Below, in pieces: positions 19,193-28,149 of a DNA stretch of 64,000 nt. A program made the position numbers and the translations under genes. The stretch covers positions 248,001 through 312,000 of the forward strand of contig NZ_JAAAMI010000004.1 in the NCBI RefSeq assembly GCF_010500845.1, read 5' to 3'. Position 1 is the stretch's first letter, and each line of letters begins with the position of its first letter. Source of the stretch: Flagellimonas sediminis. GTDB taxonomy: Bacteria > Bacteroidota > Bacteroidia > Flavobacteriales > Flavobacteriaceae. The notes beneath the pieces are model-generated. The model was not told the origin of the DNA, did no database searches, and worked only from the letters and a program-made list of their open reading frames with translations.

Positions 19193-20908
19193 ATGAGAAA
19201 TATAGTTAAATATATAACCGTTGTTCTCTTGTTAACAGGATTCTTGCAGTCTTGTGAGACAACCGATCTGGACCTCAGAGTAAGTCCAAATGACCTTGCG
19301 GCCGATCAGGCAGATCCGGCGTTGCTATTGAATTCAATTCAATTGGCCTATGTCAACAACATTAGGGACATTAGCAATTTGGGTGGCCAGCTTACCAGGA
19401 TCGATTATATGAGCGGTAGGGATTATTTTAACAACTACCCAGGATCTACTTTTGATGGTATCTGGTCAAGAACCTATAGTAGTGGTGGATCCATCAGTAA
19501 TGTATCCATGGGTATGTTCACCAACATCCAAGCATTGATCGACATCAACGCGATTACCGATGTAGACTATTCATTCCATATTGCGGTAGGGAAAACCCTT
19601 CAGGCGCACATGTTGATGCTTTTGACCGACTATCTTGGTGAAGCGGTATATTCGCAAGCAGGAAATCCTTTGGAATTTCCAGCCCCTTTAATGGATTCTG
19701 GCGAAGAAGTATACGCAAGTGCCTTGGCTTTGTTGAGTGAAGCACAAGCATTGTTCGCTGCTGGTCCTAGCACCAATGGAGCCACCGATTTCTTCTACGA
19801 TGGCAGCACCTCTAACTGGATCAAGGTAGTAAACTCCTTAAGACTGAAGGCCTACGTTACCACAGGAAACACTACCGCCTTCGATCAAGTGATTGCAGGC
19901 AACAATTACATTGATGATGCAGAGGACGATTTCCAATTCCAATATGGAAGCCGTGAATTGCAACCTGACACCCGCCACCCTGACTACGCTCAAGGATACA
20001 CTCCTAGTGGTGCTGGTGGTTATCGTTCCAACTGGTTGATGGAATATATGTTGAACGAAGGAGGTACTCCAGACCCAAGGATTCGTTACTATTTCTACCG
20101 TCAGGTAGGTGCCACTCCTGGCGCTGATGCCGATCCAAATGAGGAGACCTTGGCCTGTTCCTTGGCTGTTCCACCACAACATTATGTGGATAGTGGATGG
20201 GCTTATTGCAGCGTTCCAAATGGTTATTGGGGAAGATCTCACGGTAACAATGAAGGTGGACCACCAGATGGTTTCTTCAAAACTGCTCCTGGCGTATATC
20301 CAGCTGCCGGTAAATTTGATGACAACGACTTTGATGTTGATCCAGATGATTCTACTTATGACCCAACCGTTGGTCTGGGTAAAGGTGGAGGCGGTGCCGG
20401 TATCGAGCCTATCATCCTTTCATCCTATGTAAAATTCTGGAAGGCTGACAATGCCATTGCCAAAGGTGCAGCCAATGATGTTGTTGCCGGCTTTTTCAGG
20501 GAAGCATTGCAGGAGTCCATTGACAAAGTAATGACTTTTGGTGGCTTGGATCCAACAGGAAACTTGAGCTATGCCCCAACTGAGACTGAGGTAACAGATT
20601 GGATTAACGGCATCATTGCCGATTTCAATGCAGCTACCGGTGACGACAAGATGAACATCTTTTCCAACCAGTATTTTGTTGCCCTTTATGGTGGTTCTGT
20701 GGAAGCCTATAACTACTACAGAAAAACAGGTTACCCAACCAATTTGGCACCAAACTGGGAAGCAAACCCTGGTCCGTTCCCAAGAACCTTCCTGTACCCT
20801 CAGAACGAGGTGATCACCAATCCTAATCTGACCCAAAAGACGGATTTGAAAGGACAGGTATTCTGGGATACCAACCCAGCGTCACCAGCGTTCCCTCTAG
20901 CTCAATAA
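19193..20908 (+). CDS. SusD/RagB-family nutrient-binding lipoprotein
   Basis: This is the surface lipoprotein lid of the SusC receptor, which captures substrate. The 571-residue product has a lipoprotein signal with Cys21 in the LQSC lipobox, then a Q/N-rich helical body in which YLGEAVYSQAG and the DFFYDGSTSNWIKVVNSLRLKAY-type segment match the SusD-like fold. Proteins of this kind (SusD-like family 2) often serve peptide or unknown substrates. It lies between the susC-type gene and a second lipoprotein, with gaps of 24 and 21 bases. Confidence 0.93.
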   Translation: MRNIVKYITVVLLLTGFLQSCETTDLDLRVSPNDLAADQADPALLLNSIQLAYVNNIRDISNLGGQLTRIDYMSGRDYFNNYPGSTFDGIWSRTYSSGGSISNVSMGMFTNIQALIDINAITDVDYSFHIAVGKTLQAHMLMLLTDYLGEAVYSQAGNPLEFPAPLMDSGEEVYASALALLSEAQALFAAGPSTNGATDFFYDGSTSNWIKVVNSLRLKAYVTTGNTTAFDQVIAGNNYIDDAEDDFQFQYGSRELQPDTRHPDYAQGYTPSGAGGYRSNWLMEYMLNEGGTPDPRIRYYFYRQVGATPGADADPNEETLACSLAVPPQHYVDSGWAYCSVPNGYWGRSHGNNEGGPPDGFFKTAPGVYPAAGKFDDNDFDVDPDDSTYDPTVGLGKGGGGAGIEPIILSSYVKFWKADNAIAKGAANDVVAGFFREALQESIDKVMTFGGLDPTGNLSYAPTETEVTDWINGIIADFNAATGDDKMNIFSNQYFVALYGGSVEAYNYYRKTGYPTNLAPNWEANPGPFPRTFLYPQNEVITNPNLTQKTDLKGQVFWDTNPASPAFPLAQ

Positions 20909-20929
20909 CTTTTAAAAAAATTGAAAATC

Positions 20930-21883
20930 ATGAAAATCATAAATAAATTACTTTTAGCCACGACAACAGCGCTAGCAGTATTCACATTTAACTCATGTGA
21001 AGAAAGCAACACCGTGGTGGATGAAGTATTCGACAACACCACGAGTGGTGCTGTTGTAAGAACAGTTAGAATCATTTCCGATGAACTGCCAATCGGTCAA
21101 TCCGATTCCAATTTCTCTGTAGAAGTTGAAGTGCAGACAAAGGAGAATGGTTCTTTGGTCCAGAGTTTGGAGGTTTATATCACTTTTAACGATAACACAA
21201 TTGCTGAAGGAGGTACTGATTATTCGTCCAGCGAAGAATTGGTTTCTACCATTCCTTCCTCTGAGTTTTACACCGGTGAGTTTGGGTTACCCCGTTATAC
21301 CTATGAAATCACACTTCCAGAAATGTTGAGTGCACTTGGGGTATCCGAAGCCAATGTTGACGGAAGCGACACCTTCGCTATTCGTTTTGTGGCTGTAATG
21401 GTTGATGGAAGAAGGTTCTCTAATGGTGATAACTCTGATACTTCAACAGGATCATTCTTCCGCTCTCCATTCCTGTATTCCTCTACTGTAGTATGTCCTC
21501 CAAAAGCACCATCTCCTGGTACTTGGACTATCGAAATGCAGGATTCCTATGGTGATGGATGGCAGACCAACGACGGTAATGGTGGAGATGGTATTACCAT
21601 TACCTTGAATGACGGTACCGTGATTGAAGTCGGTATGTGTTCACCTTATACAGCAGCCGCTGGAACTTTCCTTGGAAGTGGCGATTGCTCCCCTAACGAT
21701 GGTTTCACCGGTACGGCAACTTTTGAAATTCCTGCCGGGACTACCTCTGCGGATTTCAATTTCCCCGGTGATCAATATGGAGAAATCTCTTTCCAGATTA
21801 TAACACCATTTGGAAATACTGTTGCAGATGTTGGTCCTAATGCACCTGCTGGACCAATCACCATTGATTTCTGTAAAGATTAA
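20930..21883 (+). CDS. Lipoprotein of the SusCD operon, function unknown
   Basis: This 317-residue protein starts at the ATG at 20930; an in-frame TTG nine bases upstream is less likely. It has a lipoprotein signal with Cys23 (TFNSC). The first half (about 40-170) is beta-rich with no family I recognise. The second half starts with the SYGDGW motif near residue 205, a pattern repeated in many flavobacterial surface proteins, and is rich in Gly, Asp and Thr. As the third gene of a SusC-SusD operon it holds the position of SusE/F-type accessory binding proteins. A role in substrate binding is inferred from position. Confidence 0.8.
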   Translation: MKIINKLLLATTTALAVFTFNSCEESNTVVDEVFDNTTSGAVVRTVRIISDELPIGQSDSNFSVEVEVQTKENGSLVQSLEVYITFNDNTIAEGGTDYSSSEELVSTIPSSEFYTGEFGLPRYTYEITLPEMLSALGVSEANVDGSDTFAIRFVAVMVDGRRFSNGDNSDTSTGSFFRSPFLYSSTVVCPPKAPSPGTWTIEMQDSYGDGWQTNDGNGGDGITITLNDGTVIEVGMCSPYTAAAGTFLGSGDCSPNDGFTGTATFEIPAGTTSADFNFPGDQYGEISFQIITPFGNTVADVGPNAPAGPITIDFCKD

Positions 21884-21904
21884 TTCAATCTTCACAACAT
21901 ACAT

Positions 21905-21936
21905 AAAGCCGCTTCTTAAGAAGCGGCTTTTTTATT
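21905..21936 (+). terminator. Terminator of the SusCD operon
   Basis: This is a perfect 26-base palindrome (21905-21930) with arms AAAGCCGCTTCTT and AAGAAGCGGCTTT, running into six T. It lies 22 bases after the lipoprotein stop. Its centre CTTCTTAAGAAG is shared with the terminator at 34956-34983. Confidence 0.85.
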
Positions 21937-22007
21937 GTCCCCATATCAAACAAAATTTTTATTGATAAAATCAAAATAATATCACACCATAAAAAGTATC
22001 CTTTTAA

Positions 22008-22080
22008 TACAAACGGCTTATTTTTGATATATATTAAGAAAATTCTCAAACTATTTTTTATAACTTACAAGCCGTTTGTA
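22008..22080. repeat. 12-base inverted repeat upstream of the 22105 gene
   Basis: TACAAACGGCTT (22008-22019) and AAGCCGTTTGTA (22069-22080) are perfect inverted copies separated by 49 very AT-rich bases. The right copy ends 24 bases before the ATG at 22105. They could be two half-sites of a regulator or the stem of a large leader hairpin. Confidence 0.6.
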
Positions 22081-22104
22081 AATCAACACGTTAACAGCAA
22101 TCAC

Positions 22105-22851
22105 ATGAAAAAGATTATTTTATTCTCTATTTCCCTCTTCGCAATCAATGTCACTTTTGCGCAATACGCAGGTCAAGTACAGGTTGCCAGCGGCAGTGCC
22201 GGAGTTTCCAACGCCATGGTGGCAAGTGTCATTGGGGATATGGACGACCAATATGACCGTTTGGCCAAAAAGACGGGGATAGACGAATTTTCCGGATCAC
22301 CCTACACGGACGACAATTTTGCCACGGCCCCGGTATTTTATAATGAAGAAAGCATGGGATCTTTTTACTACAGGTACAATGCTTACAATGAAGAGATAGA
22401 AATCAAAAAAACCATTTTGCCCGAGGAAAAAGTGAGCAGCCTCGTGAAAGACAAATCCATAAGAATAATGGTTAATGGAAAACCTATGGGTTTTTCCACT
22501 TTTATCGACAAAAAAGGGAATACCACCAATGGATATTTGACCACGTTGCTCGATGGAAAGAACATTGATCTATACAGAAGGGACAAGGTGAAGTTCACTG
22601 AAGGACAAAGAGCACAAAACTCCTTTGTTAAGGCGGTGCCCAATAGGTTTACACACTTTACCGAATATTACTACCAAAAAGAAGGTGTCAACAGAATCGA
22701 CGAGATTCCACTTAAGGAAGGCCAACTTTTGAAGTTGTACAAAGAGCCGGTTAAGACCAAGATCAAAACCTACATCAAGGAAAATAAAATTGATATGAAG
22801 GAAGAGGCCGATCTTATAAAATTGTTTGAGTTCATCGACGCCCAACAATAA
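22105..22851 (+). CDS. Secreted protein of unknown function
   Basis: This 248-residue product starts at the ATG at 22105, where a clean signal peptide begins (MKKIILFSISLFAINVTFAQ, cut after about residue 20); an upstream in-frame start at 22024 would bury it. The mature protein is charged, with KTILPEEKVSSLVKDKS near the middle and a Lys-rich C-terminus (LYKEPVKTKIKTYIKENKID). I recognise no domain, and it lacks a lipobox. It is probably periplasmic or secreted. It stands alone between terminators, with a striking inverted repeat upstream. Confidence 0.7.
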   Translation: MKKIILFSISLFAINVTFAQYAGQVQVASGSAGVSNAMVASVIGDMDDQYDRLAKKTGIDEFSGSPYTDDNFATAPVFYNEESMGSFYYRYNAYNEEIEIKKTILPEEKVSSLVKDKSIRIMVNGKPMGFSTFIDKKGNTTNGYLTTLLDGKNIDLYRRDKVKFTEGQRAQNSFVKAVPNRFTHFTEYYYQKEGVNRIDEIPLKEGQLLKLYKEPVKTKIKTYIKENKIDMKEEADLIKLFEFIDAQQ

Positions 22852-22930
22852 AAATTCATCGGTTCTCAAATAGGACAAAATCCCAAAATAACAATGGGTT
22901 TATCCTAAATCGAAAAGAACAGTAATCATA

Positions 22931-22959
22931 AAAACCGTCAATTGTCTTGGCGGTTTTTT
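22931..22959 (+). terminator. Terminator overlapping the rlmB promoter
   Basis: AAAACCGTCAA pairs with TTGGCGGTTTT (11 base pairs with one G-T, five-base loop), followed by two more T. It ends the 22105 gene and physically overlaps the predicted -33 element of rlmB. Confidence 0.7.
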
Positions 22960-22970
22960 ATTTACTTTTG
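22941..22970 (+). promoter_or_regulatory. Predicted rlmB promoter, near-leaderless
   Basis: ATTG at 22941-22944, 18 bases, then TACTTTTG at 22963-22970, a perfect TAnnTTTG box. The box ends four bases before the rlmB ATG, so transcription should begin at or within a base or two of the start codon. Confidence 0.55.
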
Positions 22971-22974
22971 TGCC

Positions 22975-23718
22975 ATGAAAGACAACCAGCTCATTTATGG
23001 CATCCGTGCCGTTTTGGAGGCAATACATGCCGACCAGCCCATTAACAAGATATTCATTCAAAAAGGGTTGAAAGGCGATCTTTTCAAAGAGCTGGAGAGC
23101 ACTATCCGTAAATCTGGACTCAGCTCCTCCTATGTTCCCATCGAAAAATTGAATAGGATGACCCGTAACAACCATCAAGGTGTTGTGGCCCAAATTTCTC
23201 CTGTTCAATTTCAAGATTTTGAAGCGATGGTGGAAAAAGTCCTTTCCGAACAAGAAACGCCGTTCTTTCTGCTATTGGATCAAGTTTCCGATGTACGCAA
23301 TTTTGGCGCCATTATTCGCACCGCCGAATGTTGCGGTGTACATGGAATCATCGTGCCAAAAAATGGGTCTGCCCCCATCAACGATGACACTGTCAAAACT
23401 TCCGCTGGAGCCGTTTTCAACGTACCGATCGCAAAAGTGGACCATCTAAAGGACGCTTTATTTTATCTTCAATCTTCAGGTATTGCCATTACTGCCGCTA
23501 CCGAAAAAGCCGATGAAGACATCTATGCCATTGCTTTTGATCGGCCAACGGCCATCATCATGGGCTCTGAGGAAAAGGGCATCTCCCCTTCTGTCTTGGG
23601 AATGGTAGACCATCAAGTCAAACTTCCCTTATTGGGCAACATAGGTTCTTTAAATGTTTCCGTGGCCTGTGGCGTTTTCTTGTATGAAGTTGTCCGTCAA
23701 CGTCTAAAACAGCTTTAA
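22975..23718 (+). CDS. rlmB: 23S rRNA 2'-O-ribose methyltransferase (RlmB/TrmH family)
   Basis: This is a SPOUT-class enzyme that uses SAM to methylate a ribose 2'-OH, in E. coli Gm2251 of 23S rRNA. The 247-residue product has an N-terminal L30e-like substrate-binding domain (about 1-75). The three SpoU motifs follow: NFGAIIRTAECCGVHGIIVP (about 109-128), IIMGSEEKGIS, and LPLLGNIGSLNVSVACGVFL near the C-terminus, which form the trefoil knot. I start it at 22975 because the -7 box lies just upstream. It overlaps the convergent rhomboid gene by four bases. Confidence 0.9.
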   Translation: MKDNQLIYGIRAVLEAIHADQPINKIFIQKGLKGDLFKELESTIRKSGLSSSYVPIEKLNRMTRNNHQGVVAQISPVQFQDFEAMVEKVLSEQETPFFLLLDQVSDVRNFGAIIRTAECCGVHGIIVPKNGSAPINDDTVKTSAGAVFNVPIAKVDHLKDALFYLQSSGIAITAATEKADEDIYAIAFDRPTAIIMGSEEKGISPSVLGMVDHQVKLPLLGNIGSLNVSVACGVFLYEVVRQRLKQL

Positions 23719-24440
23719 TCTTCCTCGGATTTCTTAAAATGATACTTGATCTGGATTGGTGGTTCTTCCGGAATTTCTTTGTTTTCTATAAAGTTGCCGT
23801 TCTCATCAAAGTGTTGCAGAAAAGGGTCATCCTCCTCCTTGAAATCATCCCTTTCCCAATCGTACTTTCTGACTTCGGGCACTTCCGTCTTTATCAAAAA
23901 GGCCAATATCAATCCGGTTATAAAACCTGCCAAATGCCCTTCCCATGAAATTTCCTCCCTCACTGGAAAAATGTACCAGATCATACTTCCATAAATAAAA
24001 ACTATTACTAATGAAAGTGCTACCAACCTGAAATATTTGGCCAGAATTCCTTTGAAAAAGATAAAGCTAGCCAAAACATAGATAACGCCACTGGCCCCTA
24101 TATGATAGGATGGTCTTCCTATGGTCCAAGTTAGCAATCCGGATAGCAACACCCCATAAACCAAGACTTTTAGGGCTACCTTTTCATAAAAATAAAAGAG
24201 GAAGGCCAGCAAAATGGCCAACGGTATGGTATTGTTATAAAGATGCTCCACGGACCCGTGAATGAACGGGCTCAGCGCCACTCCCCTCAAACCCCACATT
24301 TTCCGTGGATATATGCCATAATCGTTCAGGTTGACCCCGGCAGCAACTTCATACCAATATACCGACCAAATGCATAACATGGCCACCAACGGCACCAATA
24401 CCACACTTATAGGGATTTTGAAAGGTTCAGATGGCTTCAT
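23715..24440 (-). CDS. Rhomboid-family intramembrane serine protease
   Basis: Rhomboid proteases cut membrane proteins within the bilayer. The 241-residue product has about six membrane segments between residues 12 and 185. The oxyanion motif HGSVEHLYNN is at 61-70, the catalytic GASG has Ser117, and the partner is His169 in EGHLAG. A hydrophilic acidic C-terminal tail of about 55 residues follows. All catalytic residues are intact. Its stop codon interlocks with that of rlmB. The substrate is unknown. Confidence 0.88.
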   Translation of the reverse strand: MKPSEPFKIPISVVLVPLVAMLCIWSVYWYEVAAGVNLNDYGIYPRKMWGLRGVALSPFIHGSVEHLYNNTIPLAILLAFLFYFYEKVALKVLVYGVLLSGLLTWTIGRPSYHIGASGVIYVLASFIFFKGILAKYFRLVALSLVIVFIYGSMIWYIFPVREEISWEGHLAGFITGLILAFLIKTEVPEVRKYDWERDDFKEEDDPFLQHFDENGNFIENKEIPEEPPIQIKYHFKKSEED

Positions 24441-24562
24441 ACTTCAATCGAGAATCAAATAACTTACCACAGTATCCAATTTACACAAATTGTCAGTTTT
24501 GGTTAAAATCTAGCGCCGATAACAACAACCATCACCTCTAAATTTGTCTTACTTTTATCACC

Positions 24563-25840
24563 ATGAACGAACCTTTGGCAGAACGGATACGGCCTAAAAC
24601 CTTGGCAGATTACATCAGTCAACAACATTTGGTAGGCGAACATGGCGCATTGACCAACCAGATCAAGAACAGTGTGATCCCTTCCCTGATTTTATGGGGT
24701 CCTCCCGGGACGGGAAAAACCACTTTGGCCAATATCATTGCAACAGAAAGCCAACGCCCCTTTTATACGCTGAGTGCCATTAGTAGTGGGGTTAAGGACG
24801 TTCGGGAAGTGATTGATAAGGCCAAACAAAGTGGCGGACTCTTCACATCCAAAAACCCCATCCTTTTTATTGATGAAATCCACAGGTTCAGTAAGTCACA
24901 ACAAGATTCCCTATTGGGAGCCGTGGAAAAAGGTTGGGTGACCTTGATCGGAGCCACAACCGAAAACCCAAGTTTTGAAGTGATTCCCGCATTGCTGTCC
25001 CGTTGCCAGGTCTATATTCTTAACCCTTTTGGAAAAGAGGACCTAATTGCCCTTTTGGAACGTGCCATAAAAACGGACAGTGTCCTCAAATCCAAAAAAA
25101 TCGACCTGCTGGAAACCGAAGCCTTGTTGAGACTTTCTGGTGGAGATGGCCGTAAATTGCTGAATATTTTTGAATTGATCGTAAATTCCGAACCTGGGAA
25201 TTCTATTGCAATCACCAATGATCTGGTCATGGGCAAGGTACAAAAGAACACCGTTTTGTACGATAAGACCGGGGAGCAACATTACGACATAATTTCTGCT
25301 TTCATCAAATCCATTCGGGGAAGCGATCCCAATGCCGCGGTATATTGGTTGGCCCGAATGATCGAAGGTGGTGAGGATGTAAAATTCATTGCACGAAGAA
25401 TGGTCATCCTGGCTTCGGAGGATATTGGAAATGCCAATCCGACCGCATTAGTGATGGCCAATACCACTTTCCAGGCCGTGAACACCATTGGGCATCCCGA
25501 GGCACGCATCATTCTAAGTCAGTGCGCCACCTATCTGGCAAGTTCACCAAAAAGCAATTCAAGTTACATAGCCATTAACGAAGCGCAACAAGTGGTAAGG
25601 CAGACCGGAGATCTTTCCGTTCCAATGGCCATAAGAAATGCTCCCACCAAACTCATGAAAGATTTGGGATACGGACAAGGCTACGACTATGCCCACAACC
25701 ATGAAAACAATTTTGCCGAACAAGAATTTTTACCTGAGGAAATAGCAGGAACCACCTTTTATCATCCCGGAAACAACGCTAGGGAAAAGGCCATGAAAGA
25801 TTTTTTAAAGATCCGTTGGAAAGATAAATACGATTATTAG
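24563..25840 (+). CDS. rarA: Replication-associated recombination protein RarA (MgsA)
   Basis: RarA is an AAA+ ATPase that acts at stalled replication forks and is related to clamp loaders. The 425-residue product has Walker [10 protein letters not shown] (46-54), Walker [10 protein letters not shown] with D104 and E105, sensor 1 GATTENPSF, and the C-terminal oligomerisation domain with [18 protein letters not shown]. Its length is normal. A TACTTTTA box lies 6 bases before the ATG. The stop overlaps the convergent gene at 25837 by four bases. Confidence 0.93.
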   Translation: MNEPLAERIRPKTLADYISQQHLVGEHGALTNQIKNSVIPSLILWGPPGTGKTTLANIIATESQRPFYTLSAISSGVKDVREVIDKAKQSGGLFTSKNPILFIDEIHRFSKSQQDSLLGAVEKGWVTLIGATTENPSFEVIPALLSRCQVYILNPFGKEDLIALLERAIKTDSVLKSKKIDLLETEALLRLSGGDGRKLLNIFELIVNSEPGNSIAITNDLVMGKVQKNTVLYDKTGEQHYDIISAFIKSIRGSDPNAAVYWLARMIEGGEDVKFIARRMVILASEDIGNANPTALVMANTTFQAVNTIGHPEARIILSQCATYLASSPKSNSSYIAINEAQQVVRQTGDLSVPMAIRNAPTKLMKDLGYGQGYDYAHNHENNFAEQEFLPEEIAGTTFYHPGNNAREKAMKDFLKIRWKDKYDY

Positions 25841-26676
25841 AACTTGATGTTCAGCTCCTTTTGGTGCTTGTTCCCGTTTTCCTGATACTCCAAGATCCAC
25901 TTGCCATCCTTATTGAACACTACAGCATTGTTTCCTTCAAATTGGGTCAAAAAAACATTGTCCATGGATGTGGACTCCAATTTTAGAACTACCTTCGGCG
26001 TACTGTCTACCAATTGATACCCATTTTCAATGGGTTGGGCATATAAAAGATCCACGGTAACTGGTTTGGCCCCTTCTGTTGGCAACGATTTGGTAAAGTT
26101 AGAAGGTCTTGGCTCCACACTTTTGTATACTTGCTCTTCCGTTGTGGCCTTTTGTTCCACAACTTTATCCTTCTCTTTTTCCACAACCGTTTTTACATCG
26201 TCCTTAAAGCTAATAACCACAGGGTCCTTTGGTGTTTCCGTCTGTTTGGGTTGATAGCTATAATCCAAACCTGCAAACGAAACAAAAGCTTGTTGAATGG
26301 CTTCCTTGTAGGCACCAGCATATTCTTTTATCTTACTCGTACCTTCCAAAGACCGAAAGACCTCCACATTATGGCAATCCTTTAGGGCAATACTCGTCTT
26401 GGTGGTAAACAAGGAAGAGTTATTGATCAAATCGGCTTCAAGACCCAAACATCTATTGGTAATCAAATCGTCAGGAAGCTCATCCTCATACACCGCATTG
26501 AAACCATTTTGTACAAAATAGTGCTTGATCAAGGTACTGGTCTGGTATTCATTTTCCTTTTTGAAAATAGAAAAACTTTTGGGCACAATGATGTACTTGT
26601 AATCGTTCAATTGGGCCTTCATAGCAGTGCTAAATCCCACTGCAAACAACAAAATATATACAACTTTCAGCTTCAT
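25837..26676 (-). CDS. Secreted protein of the DUF5723 operon, function unknown
   Basis: This 279-residue product has a signal peptide ending near residue 22 (TAMKAQ). I recognise no catalytic motif. The first part (KYIIVPKSFSIFKKENEYQT) resembles flavobacterial periplasmic proteins of unknown role. A low-complexity Lys/Glu/Val linker spans about 145-180, and a beta-rich C-terminal part (residues 200-279) follows. It is the third gene of an operon with DUF5723 and a lipoprotein, 12 bases downstream, which points to an envelope role. Confidence 0.72.
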   Translation of the reverse strand: MKLKVVYILLFAVGFSTAMKAQLNDYKYIIVPKSFSIFKKENEYQTSTLIKHYFVQNGFNAVYEDELPDDLITNRCLGLEADLINNSSLFTTKTSIALKDCHNVEVFRSLEGTSKIKEYAGAYKEAIQQAFVSFAGLDYSYQPKQTETPKDPVVISFKDDVKTVVEKEKDKVVEQKATTEEQVYKSVEPRPSNFTKSLPTEGAKPVTVDLLYAQPIENGYQLVDSTPKVVLKLESTSMDNVFLTQFEGNNAVVFNKDGKWILEYQENGNKHQKELNIKF

Positions 26677-26688
26677 AAGGAAGATAAA

Positions 26689-28149
26689 TCAATTATCGTT
26701 CCAAGATATGATATTAATTCCGAACTGTAAAGAAGCATAATGGCTGTCGGCTATGTTGGAATAGCCCAAAAGGTTGTCCCCAAGGATATAAAAATTAACG
26801 GGACCTGCTTGAAGATTAAGCCCAAGGCCCATATTGGTCAAGGAATATTTATCGATGGTATAGGTAGTCTTCAATGCCAACACCCTGCCAAATCTTTTTT
26901 GATAAAACCCGGTCAAGGCCGCTTGTACCCCCCGTGGCCTTTTCATCATGAACAACTGCCCCCCTACACTGTTTGGATAGTAGTCCCGATTGCCACCTCC
27001 TCCCTGTTCGTTCACCCCACATCCGCAATTGTTGAACGGGTTGCCGCCCGCCTCGCCAAAATCGTAACGAATAGACCCATATGCCTTAACCGGCCTAAAG
27101 GAAATATAGGACTGTTGGTTTTCGCCATGTGGCAATGCTGCATCAATATCATCAATAAGTTCTTGCCAAAGATCGTTGTTCAAATTATCAATATCCTCGG
27201 GCAAGTATACTGAAATACCTTCGGTAGCAGCGCTACCATTGAGGTTATAGTTCCAAACATCCTTGCTATTATAGATAAAACCGACATCCAAAATACTCCC
27301 TGTAATGGTAGTCTGTGGGGTTAACTGATAACTAAAACCTGCATCGAACCCAAGTCCTAAATTGCCTCCCAACAATACGCGATTGGTAAAAAGGCTCGTC
27401 ACATCCTTTTTGGTGGTACCGGTATCCTCTTCAACAATATCATAAAAACCTTTTACGCCAGCGGTCTGCAATTGCATGTCAGCAGCTATAGAGGTCACAT
27501 AAATATTGTCCTGCCCCACCGTGGTCCTAAAACTACCTGAGTTTTTTATGGACTGAAATTGAAAAATACTGGAATATAATTTGGCCCTGGCCCCAACGGT
27601 AAGGGATTCGGTCATCTTTCTATTGATACCAAAATGGAACACGTTGATCATCTCACCGCGAAGGTTCAGATCGCCAAGATCAAAACTTCTACCAATATTG
27701 CTGCCACCGTTACCTTCAAAAGCCAAAAGGGCCAAATCCCTTGGCCAATAAACAATGATATCGGTTTCTCCATACATTCCGAAGGAGTAATAGTCATCAG
27801 GGCGATTTTTACCCCTAAAACCCACCGTAATTCCTTCAATTTGACTGGTGGTACTGAAATCGTCCTTTCGGGTCATCGCATCCAAAACACGTTCTTGGAC
27901 CTTTGTGGTGAAATCAATTCCATCGTTGGCAAAGAGGTCGTTCACGGTAACACCACTTGTGGCCCCTTGAACGGACAATCCGGAAATCACCGGAATACCC
28001 ACATGCCATTTTTCGGAGGTCTTCACCCCTGGGTTGATCATCAAGGACTGTGGAATTTCATAAAAATCGTAGAGCAGTTCCTTGTTCTGCGCACAAAGAA
28101 CGGAACTTCCGAATAGAAATAGGTATAGAAAATAGAACCGCCCCCTCAT
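26689..28149 (-). CDS. DUF5723-family outer membrane protein
   Basis: This 486-residue product has a signal peptide (ending about LCAQ, residue 20) and continues with NPGVKTSEKWHVGIPVISGL, the pattern of DUF5723 proteins. These are predicted outer membrane beta-barrels of Bacteroidota with no settled function. Many alternating hydrophobic stretches and the terminal LQFGINIISWNDN fit a barrel. A small cluster NNCGCGVNEQGGGGN near residue 375 gives two close Cys. It overlaps the upstream lipoprotein by four bases (ATGA), so the two are probably translationally coupled. Confidence 0.78.
   Translation of the reverse strand: MRGRFYFLYLFLFGSSVLCAQNKELLYDFYEIPQSLMINPGVKTSEKWHVGIPVISGLSVQGATSGVTVNDLFANDGIDFTTKVQERVLDAMTRKDDFSTTSQIEGITVGFRGKNRPDDYYSFGMYGETDIIVYWPRDLALLAFEGNGGSNIGRSFDLGDLNLRGEMINVFHFGINRKMTESLTVGARAKLYSSIFQFQSIKNSGSFRTTVGQDNIYVTSIAADMQLQTAGVKGFYDIVEEDTGTTKKDVTSLFTNRVLLGGNLGLGFDAGFSYQLTPQTTITGSILDVGFIYNSKDVWNYNLNGSAATEGISVYLPEDIDNLNNDLWQELIDDIDAALPHGENQQSYISFRPVKAYGSIRYDFGEAGGNPFNNCGCGVNEQGGGGNRDYYPNSVGGQLFMMKRPRGVQAALTGFYQKRFGRVLALKTTYTIDKYSLTNMGLGLNLQAGPVNFYILGDNLLGYSNIADSHYASLQFGINIISWNDN

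Noticed and set aside
20921-20929. TTG start for the SusCD-operon lipoprotein
   Set aside because: The ATG at 20930 gives a standard lipoprotein signal, and there is no reason to prefer a rare start codon three codons earlier.
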